Assembly (NCBI RefSeq): GCF_028686475.1
Contig: NZ_JAQUCA010000018.1
Span: 1 to 64,000, forward strand
Length of the DNA stretch: 64,000 nt
Origin: Giesbergeria sp.
GTDB lineage: Bacteria; Pseudomonadota; Gammaproteobacteria; Burkholderiales; Burkholderiaceae_C
Direction of reading: 5' to 3'
Shown in pieces: positions 56,918-64,000 of the stretch. Below the pieces are notes generated by a model. The model made no database searches, was not told where the DNA came from, and saw only the letters and a program-made list of their open reading frames with translations. The position numbers were made by a program, and so were the translations under genes. Position 1 is the first letter of the stretch, and every line of letters starts with the position of its first letter.

Positions 56918-57975
56918 GCTGCCAACCGTTCGGGATTGTAGCCCAGCCCCCAGCAAGACAGGGCTTGCTGCATATCAGCTGGTAGGGGGGCGCGTACATC
57001 GAGCGCTTGGCCGGTGCTAGGGTGGTGAAAGGCCAGACGAAAAGCGTGCAGCGCTTGGCGCTCCAAGCCCGCACTGGCGCTGCCGCCATACAAAGTATCG
57101 GCCAGCAGCGGGTGGCCGATGTGTGCCATGTGGACGCGGATTTGGTGTGTGCGCCCGGTGTGCAAAGTGCATTGCACCAAGCAACCGGCCTCGCCATTGG
57201 CCAGCAATTGGATGTCGGTTTTGGCCGTTTTGCCCGCATGGGCCGATAAATCTACCACCGCCATGCGTAGCCGGTTGCGTGGGTCGCGCCCGATGGGGGC
57301 ATCGACACTACGCTGGGATGCGCCTTGCCACGGACGCTGTGCCAGCGCTAGATATTGGCGGCGCACGGTGCGGGCAGCAATCATCTGTACCAAGGCATCC
57401 ATCGTGCGGCGGTTGCGCGCTACCACCATCAGGCCGCTGGTGTCTTTGTCTAGGCGATGCACAATGCCCGCGCGCGGCAATAAGCTGGCTTGGGCATCAC
57501 GCGCCAACAGGCCATTGAGCAAGGTACCCGTCCAGTTGCCGGGTGCTGGATGCACTACCAGCCCGGCGGGTTTGTGCAGCACCAGTAAATCGGCATCTTC
57601 ATAGACTACCTCTAGCGCCATTGCCTCGGGGCGGAAGGCTTGGCTTTGCAGCGTGGCGCGCATTTCTAGCAATACGCTATCGCCCACCTTGATGCGTTGC
57701 GAGGCTTTGCGCGCCGTTTGGCCGTTGAGCCGCACCGCCCCTTGCTCTAGCAGTTGTTGCAGGTAGCTGCGCGAGAACTCGGGCACGCTATCGGCCAAAG
57801 CACGGTCTAGGCGCTGGCCATGTTGCGCGGCCCCCATCGGCAGGGCGCGTAACTCGACCTCGGCGCTGGCCTCTGCCTCTAGCTCAAATTCTGGCTCGGG
57901 TGTTTCTGGCGCGGTGCTGGCCCCTTGCAGCCCTGCCGAAAGGGGCAAGGGCGACAAGGATGGTGTCGGCTTCAT
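56914..57975 (-). CDS. rluD: 23S rRNA pseudouridine synthase RluD
   Basis: The 353-residue enzyme has an Ala/Glu-rich N-terminus, an S4 domain ([28 protein letters not shown]) and the RluA-type catalytic motif [16 protein letters not shown]. RluD modifies three uridines in helix 69 of 23S rRNA. It overlaps the nlpD stop by 4 bp. Finding it right after nlpD is unusual; rpoS is often there. Confidence 0.9.
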   Translation of the reverse strand: MKPTPSLSPLPLSAGLQGASTAPETPEPEFELEAEASAEVELRALPMGAAQHGQRLDRALADSVPEFSRSYLQQLLEQGAVRLNGQTARKASQRIKVGDSVLLEMRATLQSQAFRPEAMALEVVYEDADLLVLHKPAGLVVHPAPGNWTGTLLNGLLARDAQASLLPRAGIVHRLDKDTSGLMVVARNRRTMDALVQMIAARTVRRQYLALAQRPWQGASQRSVDAPIGRDPRNRLRMAVVDLSAHAGKTAKTDIQLLANGEAGCLVQCTLHTGRTHQIRVHMAHIGHPLLADTLYGGSASAGLERQALHAFRLAFHHPSTGQALDVRAPLPADMQQALSCWGLGYNPERLAA

Positions 57976-58820
57976 CGGGCGGGCAGGTAGCGCGAGGGAT
58001 CCACCGGCTTGCCTTGGCGGCGGATTTCAAAGTGCAGTTTGACGCGGTCGGCATCGGTGTTGCCCATTTCGGCAATTTTTTGCCCCTTGCGTACCGATTG
58101 GTCTTCTTTGACCAGCAGGGTTTGGTTGTGTGCGTAGGCGGTCAGAAAAGTATTGTTGTGCTTGAGAATGATGAGGTTGCCATAGCCACGCAGACCAGCG
58201 CCAGCATAGACCACGCGGCCATCGGCAGCGGCCATGACTGGGTCACCTGCTTTGCCGCTGATGTCATAGCCTTTGTTGCGCGCTTCGTCAAAACCGGCCA
58301 ACAAGGTGCCGCTGGCAGGCCAAATAAAGCCCAAATCGTCATCAGCCCCGGAGGCGGCCACCGCTGGCACCGGCTTGCTGCTGCTGGGGGTGGCTGTGGT
58401 GGGTTTGCTGGCGCTGCCGGTTGTGCCGGGCGCAATCACGGTGGCTACCACTGGGCGGCTACTGACGGCGGCAGCGGGGGCTTCGGGCGGCACCACGCGC
58501 AGCACTTGCCCGACTTCAATCAGGTTGGCGTTTTCGAGGTTGTTCCAACGGGCGATGTCTTTCCAGCTTTGGCCGCTTTCTAGGCCAATACGGATTAAGG
58601 TGTCGCCGGGTTTAACGGAGTAATAGCCCGGTTTGCCAGCGTTTTCGGCGCCGGGCAAAGGTTTGTCAGACACCATAGCGCCATACTGATTGCTTACCAT
58701 TCCAGCGGAGGTGCCCCGGTCTTCGACGGGGGCCTTGCTCAGCCGAGTGCCACAGCCAGCAAGTATGAGCCCCGCCAGCGCCATAGAACCCCAGACTTTC
58801 AGGCCACGCGATACCAACAT
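57972..58820 (-). CDS. nlpD: NlpD-like lipoprotein with LysM and degenerate LytM domains
   Basis: The 282-residue lipoprotein has a lipobox (LILAGC, C23), a LysM domain (YYSVKPGDTLIRIGLESGQSW, then IARWNNLENANLIEVGQVLRV) and a C-terminal M23/LytM domain. The zinc-site pattern is broken: NKGYDISG replaces the HxGxD form and KLHFEIR replaces HxHFE. So it should be an activator of AmiC-type amidases rather than an enzyme, as for NlpD. It follows pcm by 17 bp. Confidence 0.88.
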   Translation of the reverse strand: MLVSRGLKVWGSMALAGLILAGCGTRLSKAPVEDRGTSAGMVSNQYGAMVSDKPLPGAENAGKPGYYSVKPGDTLIRIGLESGQSWKDIARWNNLENANLIEVGQVLRVVPPEAPAAAVSSRPVVATVIAPGTTGSASKPTTATPSSSKPVPAVAASGADDDLGFIWPASGTLLAGFDEARNKGYDISGKAGDPVMAAADGRVVYAGAGLRGYGNLIILKHNNTFLTAYAHNQTLLVKEDQSVRKGQKIAEMGNTDADRVKLHFEIRRQGKPVDPSRYLPAR

Positions 58821-58837
58821 AAATCAATCCTATCCCT

Positions 58838-59626
58838 TTAGGCAATCCCCGATTTTAGAGGGACAAAATGCACCGACTCTAGGACGCTCTGTTTTAAGCC
58901 CTGTGCTGTCTTGTCCACCACCAACAATGCTTGCTTGCCACCCGATACCACCGTGGGGGCCACCAAGCGCCCGCCCACGGCCAATTGCTCGCACCAGCAG
59001 GGGGGCAAAGCATCGCCGCCAGCCGCCGCGATGATGCCGGCGTAAGGCGCGCCTTTAGGGTAACCCAACATGCCATCGCCCAGCATCAGATGCACATTCA
59101 TCAATTGCAGGGGGCGCAAATTGACGCGCGCACGCTCGTGCAGGCCGCGCAAGCGCTCCATCGAATAGACCTCGCGCACCAAGCGGCTCAAAACGACGGC
59201 TTGGTAGCCGCAACCAGTGCCAATCTCAAGCACGCGGCCCAAACCAGCGCCATTTTTGGCAATTTCGGCCCCCAACAACAGCTCGGCCATGCGCGCCACA
59301 ATGCTGGGTTTGGAGATGGTTTGGCCTAGCCCAATCGGCAAGCTGGTGTCTTCGTAAGCCTGATTGACCAGCGCCGTATCGACAAAGCGATGCCGCTCTA
59401 CCGTATTCATGGCTTGCAAAACTTGTGCCGAACTGATGCCTGCTGCCGCCAATCTTTGCACCATGCGCGCGCGCACGGCAGCAGAATCCATACCCACGCC
59501 CACGGGAGTCGCAAAGGGTAAAGGTGCGGGGCTTGCCTTGCGGGCTGCGGGTGTAGAACTTGCTGCGGGCGTGTTGCCCGAAAGCTGCGGAAGGCGGGCA
59601 GGAAACCCAGGTCGGCGTTGCTGCAT
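58838..59626 (-). CDS. pcm: Protein-L-isoaspartate O-methyltransferase
   Basis: The 262-residue enzyme repairs isoaspartyl damage in proteins. The methyltransferase loop is VLEIGTGCGYQAVVLSRL, and PIGLGQTISKPSIVARM is the PCMT signature. It has an extra 45-residue Ala/Pro-rich N-terminus before the family core. Its start overlaps the surE stop (TGATG). Confidence 0.92.
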   Translation of the reverse strand: MQQRRPGFPARLPQLSGNTPAASSTPAARKASPAPLPFATPVGVGMDSAAVRARMVQRLAAAGISSAQVLQAMNTVERHRFVDTALVNQAYEDTSLPIGLGQTISKPSIVARMAELLLGAEIAKNGAGLGRVLEIGTGCGYQAVVLSRLVREVYSMERLRGLHERARVNLRPLQLMNVHLMLGDGMLGYPKGAPYAGIIAAAGGDALPPCWCEQLAVGGRLVAPTVVSGGKQALLVVDKTAQGLKQSVLESVHFVPLKSGIA

Positions 59627-60438
59627 CAGTGCCCCTTGTCTGGCGTGGCCCCAACCTGGGGACTGTTATGGGGACCGTTGCCTGGCGCGCCCCATGCCGT
59701 GCGTTGCGCCCAATCGGGCAAATGCTCGTAATTGGTTAAATCAATTCGCAAGGGCGTAATCGCCACATGGCCTTGGGCGGTGGCGTAAAAATCAGTGCCT
59801 TCGCCGCTGTCTTTGGCGGCACCGGCACTGCCAATCCAATACATGGTGTCGCCACGCGGGCTTTGTTGGGTGATAACGCGCTCGGCGGCATGGCGGCGCC
59901 CCAAACGGCACCACTGCACCGAGCGCATGGCCTGCAAGGGCAAATTGGGGATATTCACATTGAGCAACCAAGGCTCTAGGCCAATGCGCTGCTGGGCTTG
60001 CAACTGCAACACAATTTGGCGTGCTTGCTCGGCGGCGGCTTCTAACTCGCCCCAGCCCTTGTCCACCTGCGAAAAAGCAATCGAGGGAATGCCAAACAAA
60101 TAACCTTCCATTGCTGCCCCCACCGTGCCGGAATAAATGGTGTCATCGCCCATATTGGCCCCGTTGTTGATGCCCGAGACCACCAAATCGGGCCGATAGC
60201 CCAACAAACCCGTCAGGGCAATGTGTACGCAATCGGCCGGGGTACCATTCACATAGCGGAACCCATTGGCCGCTGTATGCACGTACAAAGGCGAATGCAG
60301 CGTCAGGGCATTGGATTTGGCGCTGTTGTTGTGTTCTGGGGCTACCACTTCGACCTCGGCCACGCTAGACAAGGCTGCATGGAGCGCCACAATACCGGGG
60401 GCCTGGTGGCCGTCGTCGTTGGAAATGAGGATTTTCAT
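59626..60438 (-). CDS. surE: 5'/3'-nucleotidase SurE
   Basis: The 270-residue enzyme starts MKILISNDDGHQAPGIVAL (ATG at 60438), with the metal-binding DD pair. NNSAKSNALTL and VSGINNGANMGDDTIYSGTVGAA are further active-site blocks. It hydrolyses nucleoside monophosphates and short polyphosphates. It heads the surE-pcm-nlpD-rluD-scpB-rluB run. The usual tyrosine in NDDGY is histidine here. Confidence 0.93.
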   Translation of the reverse strand: MKILISNDDGHQAPGIVALHAALSSVAEVEVVAPEHNNSAKSNALTLHSPLYVHTAANGFRYVNGTPADCVHIALTGLLGYRPDLVVSGINNGANMGDDTIYSGTVGAAMEGYLFGIPSIAFSQVDKGWGELEAAAEQARQIVLQLQAQQRIGLEPWLLNVNIPNLPLQAMRSVQWCRLGRRHAAERVITQQSPRGDTMYWIGSAGAAKDSGEGTDFYATAQGHVAITPLRIDLTNYEHLPDWAQRTAWGAPGNGPHNSPQVGATPDKGH

Positions 60439-60617
60439 GAAGGGTGCAGGGGTCAACTAGGGCAGAGTGCGTCCAATTGTAGGCGGCAGCGTGTCGAAAG
60501 AACATGTTTTGGGCGGATGGTTTGTCTGGCATTGCTTTGCAATTGCTGTTTCGTCTGTCACACTCCCTAGCCTTGCTGATTGTTTCTTCTTCTTTTTTTG
60601 TACCCCGATGCCCTAGT

Positions 60618-62162
60618 ATGGCGCAACGACTTCCTTCGGACATTGCACGTGAAACCCTGAAGCTGCTGGCGGTACGCCGCCTGTCGCCTACGCCTGCCAA
60701 CTACCAAGCCCTTTATGACGAAATTGCTGGCTATAGCTCACCCGCGCCTTTTCCCGAAGGGCCACTGCGCTACATTTTGCGCGTCATTCCGGGGCAAACA
60801 CCAGCGCAAAAACGCCTGCTAGACCAGTTTGAAGCCGCTGTAACGCAGCACGACTGGGCTGCCCTGCAAAATGTGTTGGTAGGCTACGCCAAACTGGGCC
60901 TGCATCCGCAAGAGCTCAGTGTGGCCGAGCCGCCACCGCCCCCAGGCGCTACCACGGCCTTGGCGGTGGTTTTGCCCAATGAGCTGGCCGAACAAATTGC
61001 CCGCATGGTAGAACACACCCTGCCCGTTTTAGACAGCGAAGACGTGCGCGTCCACATGCTGGGCCAGCAGCTGGTGCAATTTTTGCGCCAACCGGAGCCG
61101 CCCGCCAGTACCGCCCAATTAATGTTGGCCAATTTTAGTTATCGGCTGTCCTTTGCCACCGAAGACCAAGCCGCTATTCGCAGCACCTTGTTAGAGCTGT
61201 TGCACATGGTATTTGCCAACATCGCCGCCCTCAGTGCCGATGACCATTGGCTCAGTGGCCAGGCCGAGGCCTTAATGGCCGCTACCTCGCAAACTTTATC
61301 CCTGCGCCGATTGGATGATGTGCGCTTGCGCCTGAAAGATGTCATCTTTAAGCAGACCGAGGCCAAAGGCCAGATGGTAGAAGCGCAAGAGCAAATGAAA
61401 GCCTTGCTGGCCATTTTTATTGACCGGTTGGCCGCTTTTAGCCGCAGCAGCGGCCATTATCAAGAGCAAATAGAGCAATGCGCGCAACAATTGGACAAAG
61501 CCACGGCCCTGCACGAGATTACCCCGGTGCTCAAAGAAGTGATGGTAGCCACCCGTGCAATGGCCTTGGATAGCCGAGTAACCCACGGCGAACTGACCGA
61601 TTTGCGCCAACGCACCGAAGAAAAACAAGCCGAAATGGCGCGCTTGCAACAAGAGTTAGACCGCGTCAGCGCCCAAGCCCGCCACGACCCCCTGACAGGC
61701 ACGCTCAACCGCAAAGGGCTAGACGAAACGATGGAGCGCGAACTAACGCGCGCCCGTCGCCAAGGCACGCCGCTGTGCTTGGCATTGCTAGATGTGGACA
61801 ATTTCAAGCAAATTAATGACCGTTTGGGCCACGATATAGGCGATGCCGCATTAATCCATTTGGCGGATATTACGCGCCAAGTGATGCGCCCGCAAGACAT
61901 GTTGGGCCGTTACGGTGGTGAAGAATTTGTCTTGGTGTTGCCAGATACCACTTTGCCCCAAGGGGTAGAGGCCATGCAGCGCTTGCAACGCGAACTCAGT
62001 ACCCGTATTTTTCTGCAAGGCACTGAGAAGGTCCTCATTACCTTCAGCGCAGGCGTGGCCGAAATAGAAGCCGATGAAACCAGCACCGAAGCCTTGCGCC
62101 GTGCCGACCAAGGCATGTATTTAGCCAAACGTTCGGGCAAGAACCGGGTAATGGCGGCTTAG
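60618..62162 (+). CDS. GGDEF-domain diguanylate cyclase
   Basis: The 514-residue protein starts at MAQRLPSDIARETLKLL (ATG at 60618). A long helical N-terminus of about 340 residues shows no membrane helix and ends in a coiled coil (TEEKQAEMARLQQELDRVSAQ). The GGDEF domain follows with DPLTGTLNRKG, GGEEF at 433-437, and an intact inhibitory I-site (RPQD) five residues upstream. It should make cyclic di-GMP under product feedback. Its N-terminal sensor type is not recognised. It is divergent from surE. Confidence 0.9.
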   Translation: MAQRLPSDIARETLKLLAVRRLSPTPANYQALYDEIAGYSSPAPFPEGPLRYILRVIPGQTPAQKRLLDQFEAAVTQHDWAALQNVLVGYAKLGLHPQELSVAEPPPPPGATTALAVVLPNELAEQIARMVEHTLPVLDSEDVRVHMLGQQLVQFLRQPEPPASTAQLMLANFSYRLSFATEDQAAIRSTLLELLHMVFANIAALSADDHWLSGQAEALMAATSQTLSLRRLDDVRLRLKDVIFKQTEAKGQMVEAQEQMKALLAIFIDRLAAFSRSSGHYQEQIEQCAQQLDKATALHEITPVLKEVMVATRAMALDSRVTHGELTDLRQRTEEKQAEMARLQQELDRVSAQARHDPLTGTLNRKGLDETMERELTRARRQGTPLCLALLDVDNFKQINDRLGHDIGDAALIHLADITRQVMRPQDMLGRYGGEEFVLVLPDTTLPQGVEAMQRLQRELSTRIFLQGTEKVLITFSAGVAEIEADETSTEALRRADQGMYLAKRSGKNRVMAA

Positions 62163-62282
62163 CCTGCCTCCGTGTTGAGTAGCCGGTTGGACTGTGGGCG
62201 TAGTTCACGCATATTGGCAAAATTTTTACGTAAAGCAACGGTAAAGAGGGGTGATTATGGTGTGTGGTCTGCATTTTGGTAA

Positions 62283-62288
62283 TATAAT
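62283..62288 (+). promoter_or_regulatory. Possible -10 box for the H-NS-family gene
   Basis: A perfect TATAAT lies 32 bp before the ATG, in an AT-rich stretch. No clear -35 hexamer is seen 16-18 bp upstream, so this is only a candidate. Confidence 0.35.
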
Positions 62289-62320
62289 CCAACCTCTTTC
62301 CACTTTATATTGCACTGATC

Positions 62321-62623
62321 ATGTCCAATTACAAAGAGCTGCTCAAAGAACGCGAACTCCTAGAAGCCAAAATTGAAGACGCTCGCCGGGCTGAACTGAC
62401 CAGCGCACTGCAAACTGTGCGTACTTTGGTCTCTGAGTACCAGCTCACCCAACAGCAAGTTTTCCCGCCACTGCGCGGCACGCGCAGTTTGGTAGGCTCT
62501 GTGGGTACCGTCAACAAGGTGGCTCCTAAATACCGCAATCCACTTACCGGCCAAACCTGGACGGGCCGTGGCAAGGCCCCTAAATGGATTGACGGCCAAG
62601 ACCGCGAGCAATTCCTGATTTAA
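62321..62623 (+). CDS. H-NS-family nucleoid protein
   Basis: The 100-residue protein has an N-terminal coiled coil (YKELLKERELLEAKIEDARRAEL) for oligomerisation and a C-terminal DNA-binding motif (YRNPLTGQTWTGRGKAPKWI). That motif is typical of betaproteobacterial H-NS homologues such as BpH3/Bv3F. It probably silences AT-rich DNA. The surrounding intergenic DNA is itself AT-rich, and the gene may be autoregulated. Confidence 0.9.
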   Translation: MSNYKELLKERELLEAKIEDARRAELTSALQTVRTLVSEYQLTQQQVFPPLRGTRSLVGSVGTVNKVAPKYRNPLTGQTWTGRGKAPKWIDGQDREQFLI

Positions 62624-62633
62624 GCTCCCACCC

Positions 62634-62665
62634 AGAATGTCCGCCCATGCGGACATTCTTCATTT
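62634..62665 (+). terminator. Likely terminator after the H-NS-family gene
   Basis: AGAATGTCCGC (62634-62644) pairs exactly with GCGGACATTCT (62649-62659) around a CCAT loop, followed by TCATTTG. The stem is strong but the T run is short. It lies 11 bp past the stop. Confidence 0.7.
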
Positions 62666-62797
62666 GCAGTGCAATATTTGGCCAAAGTTGCATCTGCTGG
62701 GTGCTAGGGTTTGCCAATAGGATATTTGGGACTCTGCCTCCATCAAAAATAGCCGCCAAGATGGCTGTACCATGCTTACACCCTTGCGGAGAATTGG

Positions 62798-63991
62798 ATG
62801 AGAAAACAGCTCTTGATTGCCGGTGGCGGCATTGGCGGTATGGCAGCGGCCTTAGGGGCTGTACGTGCTGGCTGGGAAGTGCGTTTATATGAGCGCGCCT
62901 CCACATTTACCGAAGTAGGCGCTGGGGTGCAATTAGGCCCGAATGTGGTGCGTTGCTTACAGAATTGGGGTTTGCAACAAAGTTTACAAGCCGTTGCCGC
63001 TTTTCCAGCGCGTTTACAAGTGCGTAGCGCCCTGAGTGGCCAAACATTGGCCACTTTAGCTTTGGGTGCCCAATCGGTGCAGCGTTATGGTGCTGCTTAT
63101 GCCACGATTCACCGGGCGGATTTACACCAATTGCTGCTCCAAGCCGTGCAGCCTTGCGCGCAAGTACAAATCAACCCCGGTGTATCCATTGAGGGCTATA
63201 CCGAGGCCAATGGCGCAGTGCTAATTCAAAGCAGTGCTGGTAAAGAGATAGAAGGCGATGCCCTGATTGGGGCCGATGGTGTTTGGGGGCATATTCGCAG
63301 CCAATTACTCCATGATGGCCCTCCGCGCACGACCGGCCATTTGGCCTACCGGGCTTTGGCGCGCCAAGCCTCACTGCCCAAACGCCTGCGTACCCAAGAA
63401 ATCACGGTTTGGCTAGGCCCTAAGCTGCATGTGGTGCAATACCCAGTGCGTCGGGGTGAATGGCAAAATTTGGTGGTGATTGTGCAAGGCCCTGCCCCCA
63501 CGGCCCTAGAACGCTGGGACCATCCCGGTCATGCTGCCGACCTGGCCCACGCCTTGGCGGGCACCTGTACCCCCTTGCAAGACCTGTTGCACGCCGTGCC
63601 AACTACCGGACAGGGCTGGCGCTTGTGGCCGCTATCTGACCGCCCGCCACTGCGCCATGCTGGGCAAATGGCGCAAGGCTTGGTGGCCTTGCTGGGCGAT
63701 GCAGCGCATCCCATGCGCCCTTATCTGGCCCAAGGGGCCGGCATGGCGATTGAAGATGCCACCCAATTGCAACATGTGCTGTCGATGCACGATGTAGAAG
63801 TATCGCTGCGCCTGCGCCGCTATGCGCTCAACCGCTGGCAACGCAATGCGCGTGTGCAAGCGCGCTCTGAGCGCAATGGGCGCATTTTTCATGCCACGGG
63901 GCTGGTGCGCTGGGGACGCGATTGGTCCTTGCGCTTGCTGGGTGAGCGTCTATTGGATGTGCCTTGGTTATACCGAGGGGCTGTGTTTTAG
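62798..63991 (+). CDS. FAD-dependent monooxygenase (salicylate/3-hydroxybenzoate hydroxylase-like)
   Basis: The 397-residue flavoprotein has the Rossmann start LLIAGGGIGGMAAALGAVRAG, the NADPH/FAD DG motif (ALIGADGVWGHIRSQL) and the GD motif (VALLGDAAHPMRPYLAQGAG). This is the class A group that includes salicylate hydroxylase, 3-hydroxybenzoate 6-hydroxylase and UbiH. The substrate cannot be told. The stop at 63989-63991 is in the window, so the gene is complete. No aromatic degradation genes are adjacent within the window. Confidence 0.85.
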   Translation: MRKQLLIAGGGIGGMAAALGAVRAGWEVRLYERASTFTEVGAGVQLGPNVVRCLQNWGLQQSLQAVAAFPARLQVRSALSGQTLATLALGAQSVQRYGAAYATIHRADLHQLLLQAVQPCAQVQINPGVSIEGYTEANGAVLIQSSAGKEIEGDALIGADGVWGHIRSQLLHDGPPRTTGHLAYRALARQASLPKRLRTQEITVWLGPKLHVVQYPVRRGEWQNLVVIVQGPAPTALERWDHPGHAADLAHALAGTCTPLQDLLHAVPTTGQGWRLWPLSDRPPLRHAGQMAQGLVALLGDAAHPMRPYLAQGAGMAIEDATQLQHVLSMHDVEVSLRLRRYALNRWQRNARVQARSERNGRIFHATGLVRWGRDWSLRLLGERLLDVPWLYRGAVF

Positions 63992-64000
63992 ACTGTTCTA

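Overview
The window reads as chromosomal DNA from a betaproteobacterium of the order Burkholderiales, most like the family Comamonadaceae. The evidence is gene order: gltA-sdhE-sdhBADC-GntR-mdh-citE-like-acnB, ABC transporter-bolA-murA-hisG-hisD, rlmN-pilF-rodZ-ispG-hisS-yfgM-bamB-der-hfq-hflX-hflK-hflC, and surE-pcm-nlpD. The DNA is fairly GC-rich and densely coded. I see no rRNA, tRNA or CRISPR array. Nothing here fixes the genus.

Layout. Bases 1-765 are a graveyard. A start fragment of a RelE/ParE-type toxin gene with its palindromic operator is cut by a decayed TnpB (IS200/IS605-type) element, and the end hairpin of that element is split by a 118-bp element with inverted ends and a 7-bp repeat. 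Next come two orphan type II secretion pseudopilin genes (gspH, gspI), then comEC, an acetyltransferase, a methyltransferase, a dihydrouridine synthase and a small zinc-ribbon protein. Bases 7750-10635 hold the most unusual locus: a RavA-like MoxR AAA+ ATPase with a C-terminal lipoyl domain, followed 12 bp later by a ViaA-like VWA protein with an N-terminal LRAT/NlpC-P60-like domain. After rnk, eptA and frmA, bases 14250-25876 carry a TCA-cycle block with a GntR regulator and a clear operator and promoter at the divergent regulator/mdh junction.

Bases 26006-28912 encode a large fusion: a RelE-fold-like N-terminus, an SF1 helicase and an ankyrin region. An ABC-2 exporter, bolA, murA and the first two genes of histidine synthesis follow. 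A CbiM-like membrane protein and an RND efflux operon (acrA-acrB-outer membrane factor, with a divergent acrR and an AcrR-type operator) separate hisD from hflC. From 41834 to 60438 the minus strand carries housekeeping genes: protease regulation (HflKC), RNA metabolism (Hfq, RlmN, RluB, RluD), ribosome biogenesis (Der, HflX), outer membrane assembly (BamB, YfgM), isoprenoid synthesis (IspG), cell shape (RodZ), type IV pilus assembly (PilF), chromosome segregation (ScpB) and cell-wall or damage repair (NlpD, Pcm, SurE). The window ends with a diguanylate cyclase, an H-NS-family protein and a flavin monooxygenase.

How the parts fit. Most genes are central metabolism and core cell biology. The accessory parts are the left-end relics, the RavA/ViaA-like pair, the helicase fusion and the efflux cassette. 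The best candidate for an undescribed system is the lipoyl-MoxR/LRAT-VWA pair. Its lipoyl segment is lower in GC than the DNA around it, which suggests that the ATPase tail was replaced by recombination. All assignments come from reading the sequence; no database search was run.
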